A stretch of DNA of 64,000 nt from the NCBI RefSeq assembly GCF_051020955.1, contig NC_135021.1, forward strand, positions 15,419,962 to 15,483,961. The letters run 5' to 3'. A program made the translations under genes and the position numbers. This DNA comes from Megalopta genalis. Taxonomy: Eukaryota > Arthropoda > Insecta > Hymenoptera > Halictidae. A model generated the notes under the pieces. It ran no database searches. It was given only the letters and a program-made list of their open reading frames with translations, and was not told where the DNA came from. Positions within the stretch are counted from its first letter, which is position 1, and every line of letters starts with the position of its first letter. Positions 37,301 through 48,400 of this stretch are shown piece after piece.

Positions 37301-39157
37301 CATTATACAGTAAATTCTCTACAAGTGTCGCTCAGCTTGTAAATAAAAATTGACGATTTGGGAAGAGGAGATACGACTGTTCGAGCCTCGCGGCTTGTTT
37401 TTGCAGTGGTCGATTTTCAACAACGATAAAAACGAGTCGCGAGACTCGAATAATCGTATCACCTCTTCCCAAATTGTCCATTTATGTATACAAGTTGAGC
37501 GACGATTGCAGAGAATTTGCTGAACTGCTGTGAAATTTCATCGTAATTAATAAGATTAAAAGATCTTGTGTTTTTTTTCATTTGTGTATTTCACGCGATT
37601 ACCTTAACCGTTCGACTGCTTATGTCGCTGTTCTTATTCTGAAAAAATACGTCAGCAGCCAAACGGTTAAACGACAACAATTTAGTGTCGCCGTATCGGG
37701 GACATCGGGGTGCAAAGGGTTGAAAAATCACGTATGAGAAAAACTTACGTGTTCGATCTCGCGTTCGACGAAGATTGGCTTAGTTCGCTCTCGTTAAAGT
37801 GCCAATAATCATCCAAGATTGAACATGTTTTTGAAAAAGCAATAAAGAACAGTTCGATGGGCTGACTTCCAGATTGTCCGGGCTGTCTCCGTTCATGGGC
37901 GACACGGACATCGAGACGATGGCGAACGTGACCATCGCTAAATACGACTTCGACCACGACGCGTTCGCCAACATATCCGAGGACGCGAAGGACTTCATCC
38001 GGTGCCTCCTGGTCAAAGACAAAGAGTACGTATCGCTTGTTATTTTCGATCGCACGCGACATTGCGCGGCGCAGAAGGTGATTATGCGCGAAAATATCCC
38101 GGCTGGGTGCGTCACCGATGTTGACACCGATCGACCGATGTCGAACGGATGAACCAACGGCGGACCTTTTGCACGGCGATTAACGATGGGAACGGCTCAG
38201 ATAACGGAATCGCGGCTCGCACGCCGTGCCAAGAAAATTCGACGGACAGCGCTAATAACTCTCAGTCGTGTTTAGGCTATGCGAACGGATTAGATTATTC
38301 CATCTTTCTGTCCAAATAATTCGACGCGCGAATCGTTCAAGTTATGCGGAACGATGGGAACGGGTTCGGCAAGCATTCTGCCGAGAAAATTCAAATTCAG
38401 TTTCATTTTCTGATAAACGTTGAAACGTTCGGACGGATAAATCCAGCACTATTTTATTTTTACAATTTATCTCTACGATCATCTCTTGGGAATTCGAACG
38501 TTGTTCACGCGATGAATTTTTACGAATGCAGTTCTACGAAGAATAAACAGCTGCGTCGACAATTAATACAGCAGATATCGATCTGTCCACGTTTTCGTAA
38601 AATCGCACACTCGTCGAAGTTTCCCATATCTTTGTGCATGGCGAAACTAAAGAAACGATCATGTTATCTGGGCCGCCGCATCGACGTTCGCGACTCTATC
38701 GCGCCGATTCTTCGACTTTCTCTCTCTCCCTTTGTGCCCGATTAACCCCCAAGCATGCTTTCTTCATTCTCGACACTTGAGATTCGCTCCGCTTGAAACC
38801 AGACACGATCTAGCGAGTCAATTCGAGCGAGGAGTAATGTTCAAAGCGTGAAGTGCCAAGTGACAAGACGACTAATAGACTTGCGCAACGTAAAATACCG
38901 AGGATGAGGAATCGTTCATCGGCGTGCGTTCACGAGCAGTCTCTGACCAGCTGCCTCGAGTTTCGAAAAAGAACAGACCATCAAAGACGAAGAAAATTAA
39001 GCGAAATGCTCCATGAATCGCCTAGCTTCCCGGTAGATCGGTTCCGCCATTTTGTCGCTTCCTCCACGCTTCCGCATCACCACGCGCACTCACAATTCGC
39101 CTTGAGACCGTCTCGTGTGTGCGTCCAGGGTGGTGCGAAAATCGCGAAAGCGAGAAA

Positions 39158-39196
<39 letters not shown>

Positions 39197-41633
39197 AAGA
39201 AAGAAAACAGCGATAGCTCACGAGGCAGCTGAATATTTCAGAAAACGAATGTCGGCGAAGCAGTGCAAGGAGCACCGTTGGCTGTCGAGAAAGCCGAGCA
39301 ATCAACGGGCGGATCGAACGGAGCTGAATCCGGAGCCGGCGAAGCAGATGCCGCAGATCACGAGGGTGCTGGCCAACAACAGCCTGGAGGAGCTGGACGT
39401 GACCAAGGACAACCTGAGGCTGTTCGTCGAGCGCTGGCGAGAGCACCCCGACAGCCCCTATATGATCGAGCTGCCTCAGTTAGGCGCCTCCGCGAACCAC
39501 GACCTCGAGGAACTGGTGTCGTTGCAGGGCCAGAGCCCGTCGCCCTGCGCCAGCATCTGCAGCACATCTTCGGAAGCAGCGGAGATCTCGCAGGATACGC
39601 AGGGCTATTTGACGGTGCCCAGCTTCAGCTTCGAGAGGAGAGCCTCGGAGGGGGTCTCCACTGACAAGTCCCGCAGCGACCCGGCCAGTCAGATCGTCCT
39701 CGCGGAAGAGATCATCAAGCTATCCGAACACTTGAGATCCATAGCAATGGGCACCCGGCTGAAGAGCAACGAGGACCAAGTGGACGGCAAGAAGCCCGCC
39801 GAGAAGCAAGAGGAGAAGGCCAGGAGCAACCGCAACGGCGTCCACTCGAGGAACAACGGCCTGGTCCAGGCCGGTTCCGAGTGCAACGAGATCACCCAGA
39901 AACTGTCCAGCATAGTGAGACACCGGAAGCTGAACGGGACCACGTTCCACAGCAGCCGCAACTTCGACAGGCTGACCGAGACGAACTCAGCGAACATGTT
40001 CGCGTCGTTCAAGAAGAAGAGCGGAGAAGGGAGGAGCTCGAAGGAGGAGAGGATCGGCGGCCGGGAAGAGGGAGCGAAGTGTCTGGACTCGGAGAGCGCG
40101 AGCAACTTCGCCAGGAACAGGATACTCAGCGATGGTGAGATCGATTTAACGCCACCGTGGCGACGTCCCAGAGTGAAGCACGTCTTCGGGGAGACCAGCA
40201 GGGACGTGCCAAGGATCTCCGAGCTCCAGGACGTTCATAAGAGTTTGAATTTAGACGAGCCGACCAGCACCAAGGATTTGCTGCTGCACCTGCTGGAGGA
40301 GTGGGACGAGGTGGCTACCAGGCCTTCGGGAGTCGGCCGGAAGTCGGTCAGCGCTGACTGGTGCGGGGAGGAATCGGTCGCCAGGAAGACCATGAACTCC
40401 CTGGCCGAGTACTTTCAGTCGAAGCAACAGAAGTCGAGCACGTCCAGCGTCAACGCCACCGCGCCGAGCTCGATACATCGCTGAGGATCATTTCCGGCGC
40501 TCGAGGACTTGACGAATCTCGCACAATCGAACGATTTCCTCGATCAGAAGTTCCGGGGAAGTATGGGAACGCTCGTGTCGTTGTTTGATACAAGTGGGTT
40601 CTTTGCTCGGTGCTGAAAGGCTATGGAAGTTCCGATGTGGTTTGAGCTGATTGTAGGAGTCGGTTTTTTTGGAACGGTCGATTTTCATTCGATTACTTTC
40701 GAACGAATGCTCTTGTTCAGTCTAAATTTTCTACGGGGAATGAGCTTTTTAGTATGGTGGATTGCATATCGTGTTGGTACATGTCTCCTTTGTAGATGGT
40801 ATCGGAGTACGGTATCGAAGTGAGATATCGAGAATTACGTTTGTTTATTGTGTATTATAAATGTGCATGCGTGGACGTACGTATTATTTATATTCTAAGC
40901 TAAATTGTGTAACAGTCACGTGTGTGCGCAACGATCTCTCGCACGGATTGCATCGGGATCACATGTCTGTGCATGTACTCTCTTGTTTTATTGTATTATT
41001 TATATTATATGTTTAATACAAAATACCATGAAACGCGTGCGTTGTATGCTGTTTCATTTCACGACGTCCTCTTGTGATTCACTAACTCGAGACGATCGGC
41101 TGCGAGGATCCCTGGAACGGAAGATCCTTCGAATCAATTTTCGAACGATTCGTGTCCGAGCTACCCTAGAACTAACGATCCAAGCCGAACGATCACCGAA
41201 TCATCGATCCCGAGTCACGCTTTGGATTCAGGCTCCTCGATCCGGAATTTCTTCGATTCGATTCTGGATTTTCCGAAAGGAAAGTTTCTCGATCCCGAAT
41301 CCTTCTAATCGAGAACACTAACATTTAGTCTAAAAACTAATGCTCCATGTCGGAGGATCGAAAGTACGATATTTATCGAACGAATCTTCGGAATGAGATC
41401 AGATCCGATTGGAACGCAGACTCACCCGGAAACTTTGATGATTGTTCTGCTCCAGGATGAGGCCGTCCGCGGGCCAGCTGATAGATCACCGATGGCTGGA
41501 GGCAGCGCTGGAGAACCTGATCTGTAAAGTTCGATTAAAGCGTTACGTGATCAAGAAGAGATGGGTGAAAGCGGTGAACACCATACTGGCGTTGAAACGC
41601 ATGGGCGCCCACCTAGATTTCGAATCAGTATGA
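25363..41633 (+). CDS. Myosin light chain kinase-type Ser/Thr kinase with two alternative last exons
   Basis: CAMK-group kinase expected to phosphorylate myosin regulatory light chain. Candidates are the sqa/MLCK class; no Ig or Fn3 exon is seen. Common exons: 25363-25396, 28559-28649, 35121-35324, 35397-35538, 36468-36667, 37873-38025 (824 nt, phase 2). Key residues: glycine loop IGRGKFGTVY, Lys63 in LAVKVV, Glu79, HLDLKPEN with catalytic Asp155, DFG at 175-177, APE at 199-201. Last exon A (39242-40484) gives 688 residues: it completes the domain as KRMSAKQCKEHRWL and adds a polar tail. Last exon B (41456-41633) gives 333 residues: it completes it as MRPSAGQLIDHRWL and adds RLKRYVIKKRWVKAVNTI, like the MLCK autoinhibitory/calmodulin segment. 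Both join in frame. Exon 1 (MIRVDETDPVG) rests on a good ATG context, donor GCG/GTAAGG and matching phase; other promoters are possible. Confidence 0.92.
25440..26425. repeat. Degenerate direct repeats in kinase intron 1
   Basis: A block of about 200-350 bp recurs imperfectly four times. Anchors are GGGGTCAAGAGAAG-like words near 25562, 25748, 26107 and 26336, each followed by a CTTAGATCCC-like word. Copies 1-3 also have a GATCATGAA-like word. Short open frames across it have no family match. It looks like an old tandem array. Confidence 0.6.
27902..28251. mobile_element. Palindromic MITE, family B (copy 1)
   Basis: An imperfect hairpin of about 350 bp. TGACCAATGAGAAGCGAG on the left mirrors CTCGCCTCTCATTGGTCA on the right, and CATTTGAAGTAAC mirrors GTTACTTCAAATG. 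The right end reads GGATACCCTGTA, like the ends of the copies at 34.3-34.9 kb. It has no coding capacity. Confidence 0.85.
29065..29257. mobile_element. Palindromic MITE, family A (copy 2)
   Basis: TA-bounded, with TAATGTCTCTCTAATTGAC at the left and TCAGTTAGGGAGACATTA at the right. Inner arms pair around GTTCGTTTTTATAG and CTATAGAAACGAG. It lies in kinase intron 2, next to copy 3. Confidence 0.88.
29267..29462. mobile_element. Palindromic MITE, family A (copy 3)
   Basis: Lies only about 10 bp from copy 2 in the same orientation. It has the same TA flanks and terminal repeats (TAATGTCTCTCTAATTGACG and mirrored AGGGAGACATTA). The right arm has lost the ATAATCG part of the stem seen in copy 2. 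Confidence 0.88.
30017..30168. mobile_element. Palindromic MITE, family A2 (copy 4)
   Basis: Variant with ends TAAATTCACCCTAATCGACG and mirrored GCGTCGATTAGGGAGAATTTA. It has an internal deletion on the left arm. The A2 ends differ from family A only next to the TA flank (AATTCTCCC against ATGTCTCTC). Confidence 0.82.
30675..30890. repeat. AT-rich tandem repeat (AATAATAATATATAACAAT)n
   Basis: A complex ATA/AACA microsatellite with a higher-order period of about 24 bp, in kinase intron 2. The minus-strand frame of Tyr/Ile repeats is an artefact. Confidence 0.95.
31999..32191. mobile_element. Palindromic MITE, family A2 (copy 5)
   Basis: TA-bounded, starting TAAATTTTCCCTAATTGTCC and ending ACAATTGGGGAGAATTTA, with inner arms AATTTGAGAAGAGGAG and CTCCTCATCCCAAATT. 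In kinase intron 2. Confidence 0.87.
32248..32915. repeat. 49-bp minisatellite, about 13 copies
   Basis: A unit starting AGTAATGCTAGTTTGCTAAT repeats at a 49-bp period with a few substitutions per copy (ATATTA/ATATCA, GCTAGT/GCTAAT). Each unit holds two TTTGCTAATAT words in the same orientation. It starts about 55 bp after MITE copy 5, in kinase intron 2. Confidence 0.95.
34258..34608. mobile_element. Palindromic MITE, family B (copy 2)
   Basis: Hairpin element: GAGGTCATTCGAAGTAAC on the left against GTTACTTCAAATGACCTC on the right, with TGACCAATGGGAGGCGAG against CTCGCCTCTCATTGGTCA. The right end is GGAACCCTGTA. Directly followed by copy 3. Confidence 0.87.
34609..34854. mobile_element. Palindromic MITE, family B (copy 3, left arm shortened)
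   Basis: Begins within the left arm (AACAGTGACCAATGAGAG) and runs through a complete right arm to CGGGACACCCTGTA. Abutting copy 2 suggests insertion into or recombination with it. Both lie in kinase intron 2, shortly before the exon at 35121. Confidence 0.82.
36914..37142. mobile_element. Short inverted-repeat element, TTAACCCTTTGCACTCGA ends
   Basis: Terminal inverted repeats TTAACCCTTTGCACTCGA and TCGAGTGCAAAGGGTTAA bound about 229 bp without coding capacity, in kinase intron 5. A single left end with its inner flank (GCCATTTTAACT) recurs at about 53922. Related AACCCTT/AAGGGTT words occur around 37220 and 37717. Confidence 0.8.
37311..37519. mobile_element. Palindromic MITE, family A2 (copy 6)
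   Basis: Begins TAAATTCTCTACAAGTGTCG and ends GATTGCAGAGAATTTGCTG. Inner arms AGGAGATACGACTGTTCGAG and CTCGAATAATCGTATCACCT pair. In kinase intron 5. Confidence 0.85.
39163..39194. repeat. (GA)n microsatellite next to kinase last exon A
   Basis: A GA run just upstream of the acceptor at 39241. The open frame that extends last exon A upstream to 38853 passes through it and is most likely chance. Confidence 0.9.
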
Positions 41634-43650
41634 TCATCTATTCTTAGCTGGTAAAACTAATGTTTCGACTAGACGTTTGACGAGCACGTTAGTGGTTAGA
41701 CAATGCCGCGAGGATTAAGCTTGGGCTGCTAAACTTACGATTTCAAGTATTAATACCTTCCACTATATGATCTTTCTAACGCTGTTTTTAACGAATTCGC
41801 TCTAGAAAGGCTTGCGTCGTTTCTTCTAGGTATCTCTTAATTTCCTTTCTTTTCTTTTTTCTTCTTTTTTTCTTTGACGAGTACGATGATGTCTTGTATT
41901 TGTGAAGATTTCAAGATGATACACAGTGCCCAGACTTATATGCGTACGATTTTCTGTGCAACAGTATTATATTATAGGATTGGCACTGCCGCTACGGGCG
42001 ATAAAAATAATTCCAAAGGCGAGCTAGATCGACAGCGAACTACCGTAGAATAAATCTTGATGTTTCGTGATCGAGTAGAGGCGATCCATTCGGCGTGCTA
42101 TTTTCTGAAGGGATACCGACGTATACTTCCGCTTCGAGTTCCAAACGTTTGAAACGGTAATCGCGCGACAGGAATGATTAACGCGAACATGGTCATTCGC
42201 TGTGCGACGAAACGCGTGGTTTGAACTCTAGTAACCGGTTAGGGTGGTCGTGTGTACGATTGTTCGTACGTTGATACGATTTCTATCGTAATCATCGATT
42301 CGCGTTAACGATCTCCAAAACTGTTAATTCGACGAACAAGTGAAAAGCTTGTAATTCATTACTAATGATAGTCTTCCTGCTAGAAAACAGTGTACAAATT
42401 TTGATAGAACCCCGTTTTAAGCGCGAAATTTAGCAGGACGTGTGAACAAACTTAAAATACTCATTTTTTGTAAATAAACACAGTTTTGACAAATGATTTC
42501 AGTTCTCCTATATTCTCTACCGAGCGCCCGACAGTTTTATGATAATTACCTTTTGCACGTTGTTTAAAATGGCTAATCAACGTTCCGACTTTACGTTTCC
42601 AATTGTTCAACTTTTTCGATTGTCTTTTCGTTTATGGCCGCCGTTCCGCTCCCGTTCATGGCCGCCATTGCAGTTTCCATCCGAATTTTGCGTTTTACCG
42701 TGCTACTGAATAGAGTTCGCGGTTACGACGTTGACCTCGATCTAAAAATCGCGTAAAATTAATTACTCTTTTGGAAGTCGACTTTTTCAGCTTCTTTTTA
42801 CGCGACGTCAGCTCGCGGCAATATATTGGATCGACTTTGTAATACCTCGGACGGTGAATTCTTCAATTATTTTCGTAATTTCGTGTATTTTTTTTTACTT
42901 CTTATTCGAAATAGGAGAAAATATCATGAGAAAAATCGTTAGTCTCGAGGGGTAAAATATCGTGGCAAGTTAAAGATCAGTCTAGAAGCTAATTGCGCAT
43001 TGAATGACGACTGGATCACGGTCAATTTGCAGTCTGCATTTCTGGGACGTGGGACGACAAGATATCCGCGCGAAGTCGACCATCTGTAACGGTCGTAATA
43101 AATACCGAAAGGTCGTCTTTGACGCCACCGTGGCAAAATATACGCGTTCGGACTCGAAATTCCTGAGGGCGAGCGCGGTATCGCGGATTTACGAGGTCCG
43201 CACGCGATCGGAATTTGTATTATGTAAATACACGCGTGTTGCGCGCCAGTCGTGCCTTTAAATAAAGTCTTCTACAGTGTCGTGCAGAGCACGTTCTTCT
43301 ACTATATTAATAGCTATAGTTCCACCTGTTGTCTGCCGTCTACGCTCCGATTGCGACCGATTCTGGTCGCAGTAATATAGGGGAGAGACACGCACTGTAT
43401 TTCCAGGACCGAAATATTATTCCAACAATTTTTTCCGGAAAATATTGGTAATTGATAAAGGTGTGCGAAGACCCGGAAATGTAGGTTAGCTATCGGATCG
43501 GGTTGAGTCGGACCGAGAAGTTATCGAAACCCAAACGTGTCATATACTTCGAGAATATCTGGATTTTTTAGAATTTTGTGCAGCTGATATTTTGGAATAC
43601 TTGCACATTTAGACACTGCTTTCTTTTGCATCGGTTTAGACGAATTCGAA
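41634..43650. other. Kinase 3' UTR and intergenic region
   Basis: AATAAA words near 42050 and 42473 are possible ends for the kinase isoform with last exon B. GGCCGCCAT-like words occur around 42637-42665. I see no supported coding exon. Confidence 0.5.
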
Positions 43651-43674
43651 TTTATCGTCGCAGAGGAACTGTGG

Positions 43675-43875
43675 CGCCTCTTATGGCGGAATCATAAAGC
43701 TTTATTCGACCTCTGTACAGCGCCAATTCGTCTAGCGGCAAAGCGCTCAAACTGTTGAACGAAATCGACTAACGGTAATTTGGCTAGCATTTTGAACGTT
43801 TTGCCAGTAAACCGATTGGCGCGGTACGCAGGTCGAAAGAAGCTTCTTAATTATGCCGCAAGAGGCGCCACTAGC
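43675..43875. mobile_element. Palindromic element with GTGGCGCCTCTT arms
   Basis: GTGGCGCCTCTTATGGCGGA at the left is mirrored by GCCGCAAGAGGCGCCAC at the right. Inner arms TTCGACCT and AGGTCGAA, and GCGCCAATT and GATTGGCGC, also pair, giving a hairpin of about 200 bp. It lies directly upstream of SNRNP35. Confidence 0.75.
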
Positions 43876-44084
43876 CCATTATATTACAATACTCTTATTT
43901 ATTATAATTGTTTGTTGACATGGAGGCTCCTGGCATAAAGTAAACCCGAAGCTGATCTTTTGTTGATAATAATGTAGACATTGTCAATTGTTCAAATGTT
44001 TCAATCGTTGTTCAACAATTTTGTGCTATAACTTGTTGACAATTAGTCTAATCAACAACTGTTTCTAACCTCATTCTGATCAAG

Positions 44085-44946
44085 ATGGTAAGTAAAGACT
44101 CTTTTAAAAACAGTATTACAAAGTGATAAAAAGATCTCAAATTTCAGTGCTTTTTAAAACAGAAAATATGACTTATCTCTAGATTTTCACACACGTGTGT
44201 TTGTATATTCTTCAAATCGATCAGAATTAAGATTATAATGACGTTAATGTTTGCTTAAATTTTAGACAGATCCATTACAGAATTGGAGTCCGTATGCCAA
44301 AGAATACGATCCTCTGAAAGCTGGCAGCATCGACGGCACGGACACAGAACCGCATGATAAAGCTGTCAGCCGAGCAATGCAAGCACATTATGAGCCTCCT
44401 CATGGATTGAAATCTAAACCAGAAAGGACATTATTTGTAGCTAGATTTGGTCCAAAGATTACTAAACACGATTTGAAAGATGTACGCGTTTGCTGTTTAC
44501 AAACGTTAATAGTATTACACGCGTACCACGTGTCAATAAATTCAGTTTTTTTCTAGATATGGGGATGTTTTATCGGCAAAAGTCATAGTTGACATTGTAA
44601 CAGGCCTATCCCAAGGTTATGGATTTGTGGAAATGAGAAACGAGGATGAAGCTAGAAGGGCTGTCAGACGTTCGATGGATACAGCTTTAAGGGGCTACAA
44701 AATTTTTGTTGATTACGAATGTGGTCGCACCATGAAAGGCTGGAAACCGAGGAGGCTTGGTGAGCGAGAACTCTAAGAAGTCTTATTTATTAATTATAAA
44801 TCATATTTATAGCGATTGTAATTTTTATTAATTTTTCAGGCGGTGGTTTTGGCGGCAAGAAAGAATCTGGACAGCTGAGATTTGGAGGAAGAGACAGACC
44901 TTTCAAAAAACCAATTGTTCCTAATATTATAAGACACCATAAATAA
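44085..44946 (+). CDS. SNRNP35: U11/U12 snRNP 35 kDa protein
   Basis: This protein belongs to the U11/U12 di-snRNP that recognises minor (U12-type) introns. Exons: 44085-44087, 44266-44481, 44546-44759, 44840-44946; 540 nt, 179 residues. Family signatures are clear: WSPYAKEYDPLKAGSIDGTD, an RRM with RNP2 LFVARF and RNP1-like GYGFVEM, then KGWKPRRLGGG and GGKKESGQLRFGGRDRPF. The first coding exon is only the ATG (AAGATG/GTAAGT), so the second starts at ThrAsp. For exon 3 the acceptor TTCAG at 44541-44545 is chosen over a later TAG because it supplies FFSRYGDV, as the RRM requires. The C-terminus stops soon after the RRM extension and lacks the long Arg/Glu-rich tail of the human protein (246 residues). 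A polyA signal lies near 44970. Confidence 0.96.
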
Positions 44947-47640
44947 ACTAGCTTTCTATCGTACTTAAAAATAAATGAAATTTATATATTTATAACAATA
45001 AGTTAAATTACAGAAAATATAGTTTGAGAAACATTTCCTTATTCTACTAGAAGTTTTATCATATTCGTAAAGAGATAAAGAAGCCGTTAAACATTTTTCC
45101 ATGTAGAGCTATAAAAGATAAAACATGCTATTAAATTCCACAGTCTAGACATCGCAACCAAAGTGCATTCAATAATTTAGCTTCACTAACTACTTAAGCT
45201 TTTAGTTTATCGCACAGTAATAGAGGCAGGATGTAACGAGTTGAAATTACGCTAACAACATCATTGTAGCGCATCTGTACGCTGAAAGCTGCACACGTAA
45301 ACTGTTTTAATTTTGACTGCGATCCAATACAAATATTCGAGATCCGTATATTTTCTCATGTGTCCTCTAAACGGAGCGACTTCTGTATACATATTATGAA
45401 ACTAAGAGAATTGTTAGCGCATCGCTGTACGTCCCGCGCTAGAAATAATCGCGTTGTAAAAACAGCATTTACATAAAACGAGCTCGAATCTTGTAAAAAG
45501 CCAACGTTTCGAAGTACAATAAATTGTCGCGGACCGAAAAAAACATTTTTTCGTATCGGGCGATGGTTCCGCCTGGGATCGCGCGCGTAAAATAACATTT
45601 TATCGTTCTCTTTTTACTCCGGTATCACGAGAGCCGGGTTATATTTGAATTTTATTGATACACACCTTCTAAAGTTTCCGTCACTGATGCAATATATTCA
45701 GAAGAAACTTTTTTTTTCCCTCGCATTGCGTAAATTTCGAACCGATGCCAAATCCTCTCTTCGTGACTTATTCTCTCGTATTAGTTTTCTATATTTACAA
45801 AACACGTCTGGAATGAAAAAGTCATACTCCAAAATAAAATATAAGCGTTTGAAAAAGCATAATCTAATTACACGTGAAACAAACGAATGCATGGTCGAGA
45901 TCATAAGGGATGATTACTTCGTTGTGTTTAAATAGTACAAAAAAGAATCAAGAAAACTATGCAGCTCGAACATTTTGTCGAAACGTTGCTGATCATGATT
46001 CGGTGTTAAGCATACGGATCGTAATTCTATCTGTCCGGAAGAACTCATTAACTCAATCACCGAACCATTTCGAGATATCCAAGAGCGTAGCTATTTCCGT
46101 TAGACCAGTCAACAGTTTAACTCGTTTTCTCCGAAATTAATTAACGCATTAGCGGTTAATGACTTTCAACGAGGTAATAGCAACACACAGAGGGATACCA
46201 TAACTGATTTGATTTCATTAACGGGACCTAGTTGCATTCTGATCGAACCGATATTACGGTCATTAAAATTCACCGTTATGCCTTGCTTCCTTGGCCGACC
46301 AGTTTGATAATTCTCCTAATTCTAATTGCTCTAAATTAACGATGTCAATGGACAAATGTTTTCAAAAATCGGATAGACCTTTGCAAATTTTAAGTGCAAC
46401 TTTATCATTATGATTTCCCAATAGGTATTGACCAATATTTATTATATATTTATCACCAATATTTAACGGAAAATCGTATTTTATTCATACGTTCAATATT
46501 TATTGACGATACATTCAATTTCGAGTAAAAAGAAGACCTTGTTTATGCTTGTATTTTCTATGAAGAAGTAAAAAAATAGAATAGTTCATCTCTAAAAAGA
46601 CTGACATAAAAATATACATATCTCAAAGCCAATCATCCTGTATCCAAAAAAGAAGGCGGTAATTCCAGGTGAACCACCCTGCATATTATACTTCATCCCT
46701 TTAAGGTCCTAAGTCGAGCCAGACTTTACAATGACTCTTGTAGCAATAGTTGTTTATTTGACAGATGTACGTTACATTTTTCAATAGTACCAGTAATTAC
46801 ATAGTACGCGAGAGCCGAATGAAAAATGTTACTATTTTCCAACCGCTTTAAATAGCTGAACTATACGATGCTGTAGCAAGTTACGAAATAGAATAGAAGC
46901 GACGCTTTGGACCACAAAGGGTTAATTTCTACCCTTGACAAACCGGAGTGTACAAAGTTGTGGAGAGTTAGCCAGCCTTTTCCTACTGTAGTCTCCTGTG
47001 GGTCAGATTCTCTAGCCGTGTATACACGAACAGTATCAGTAAGGGTACAATACATTCAAATAATATAGCGTTTCATAGTAGTCCATAATATGCATTCATA
47101 TATTCGAATAAACTGAATGTGTCACCAGGATTTCTAGTATGAGAAAGAGTTAGAGCAACAATTATTATGGTTAATTTTAACTTTCTAATTTCGGTTTCAT
47201 TATATAAATAACTTTGACACTGTGTGACTACAAACTTTGATTACAAAATGATTCAGACATTCAATGTTGGGATCGCTAATGACTCTCGTGTACCAATTAA
47301 CACCTGTCACTGCAACAGTCTCGATAATTTTACAAAATTAAGGCAAATCATTTAATGAAATTTAAATCGCATTATTTAAATAAATAATCATAATATAAAT
47401 TTAAATCAAATTTAATTTGTATGGGATCAATTACTTTTTCGACGTTCTTACGTTTCATTGAGTTATATCTTGTTACGCTTTTTATTGAATTATATTCTAA
47501 TAAAATTAGAAATATCCAATCTCGATCAGCTCAAAAATTAATCGTAACTAATGGCGACGCGGCAGTCGATGCTTTATAAAATGTCGACGATCTGTGACCC
47601 TCCACCTTGGTAATTCAAAGAGTAAGGGCAGAGGGTGGTA
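44947..47640. other. Intergenic region
   Basis: AT-rich, with no supported gene. The 96-residue frame at 45645-45935 is Lys/Phe-rich, has no family signature, and shows no splice or promoter context. Confidence 0.6.
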
Positions 47641-47954
47641 AGGCTAGAACCGATTAATCAGCGATCGCCACGGATCGAGGGAGCCAAGGTGTCGTAGATT
47701 TCTGGCGCGGTGTGAGCCGACGTCGTCAGCGTCGTGGAACTTTATACTCGAGCGTCGCGGCGCCCTCTCCCTGGCTCGACCCCCTCCATATAAGGAGTCG
47801 CCTCGTGGTCCGGCGTCGGCCACGCGGCCGAAGCTTCAGCCTCCAGGCTGCCTCTGATAAGGTAGCCTCCTTCCTCGACGTCTCGCAGCCGCCTCCGGCA
47901 TCGCCAAGGTCTCAAGGAGAGCCAACCCACATTCGTTTATCGCGGCTCCTATTT

Positions 47955-47999
<45 letters not shown>

Positions 48000-48400
48000 T
48001 TCGCTTCGGCTTCGTCCGCTGCTCCCGTTTCCACAACACAACCCCGTTGCTTGGTGCTTTTTTTATTCACGGACACAGCTGCCACCGAGCCCCCGTCTCG
48101 CTTCTCTGATCGGTCGGAAAGAAGCGACGCGATCTCGAGCGGATTTCCGTGTCCGGGAGCCTTTGCGAGATCGTTCGGATTCGAGCCTTCATCCCCTATG
48201 TTGCTACCAGCAACTTGCTGCGTTAGTTCTCTTTGGGAAGATGGATCGCTGAGTTTGTTCGCTAGAAGCAGAGTACTTAAGATCCTGCGATTTTCACTCT
48301 TGCTTCTAGCCATCAAGCATAAAGATCACATCGGTCAGTCTGAAGATCGCATTTTCATGTATTCGTATTTTGTAATAAATCATAACGGGTCAGACTGATT
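47641..48400 (+). promoter_or_regulatory. GC-rich exon/promoter-like block with (GTC)n tract
   Basis: A composition island with a TATA-like word CCATATAAGG near 47786 and a (GTC)n tract at about 47953-47997. A frame of 228 codons (47712-48398) crosses it, but its Arg run comes from the trinucleotide tract and the antisense is also open, so I do not call it coding. It may be a promoter and first exon of the transcript ending near 49560, or a distal troponin T promoter. Confidence 0.4.

Noticed and set aside
38853..39241. Upstream extension of the long open frame (Met at 38853) before kinase last exon A
   Set aside because: A good acceptor at 39241 joins the kinase frame exactly, and the upstream part is Arg/Lys-rich with a (GA)n tract and no family similarity. 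It is read as intron that happens to be open.
45645..45935. 96-codon Lys/Phe-rich frame
   Set aside because: Single AT-rich frame without homology, promoter or splice context; typical of chance in this composition.
47712..48398. 228-codon open frame with an Arg run
   Set aside because: The run comes from a (GTC)n tract, the antisense is also open, composition is GC-driven and no domain is recognisable.
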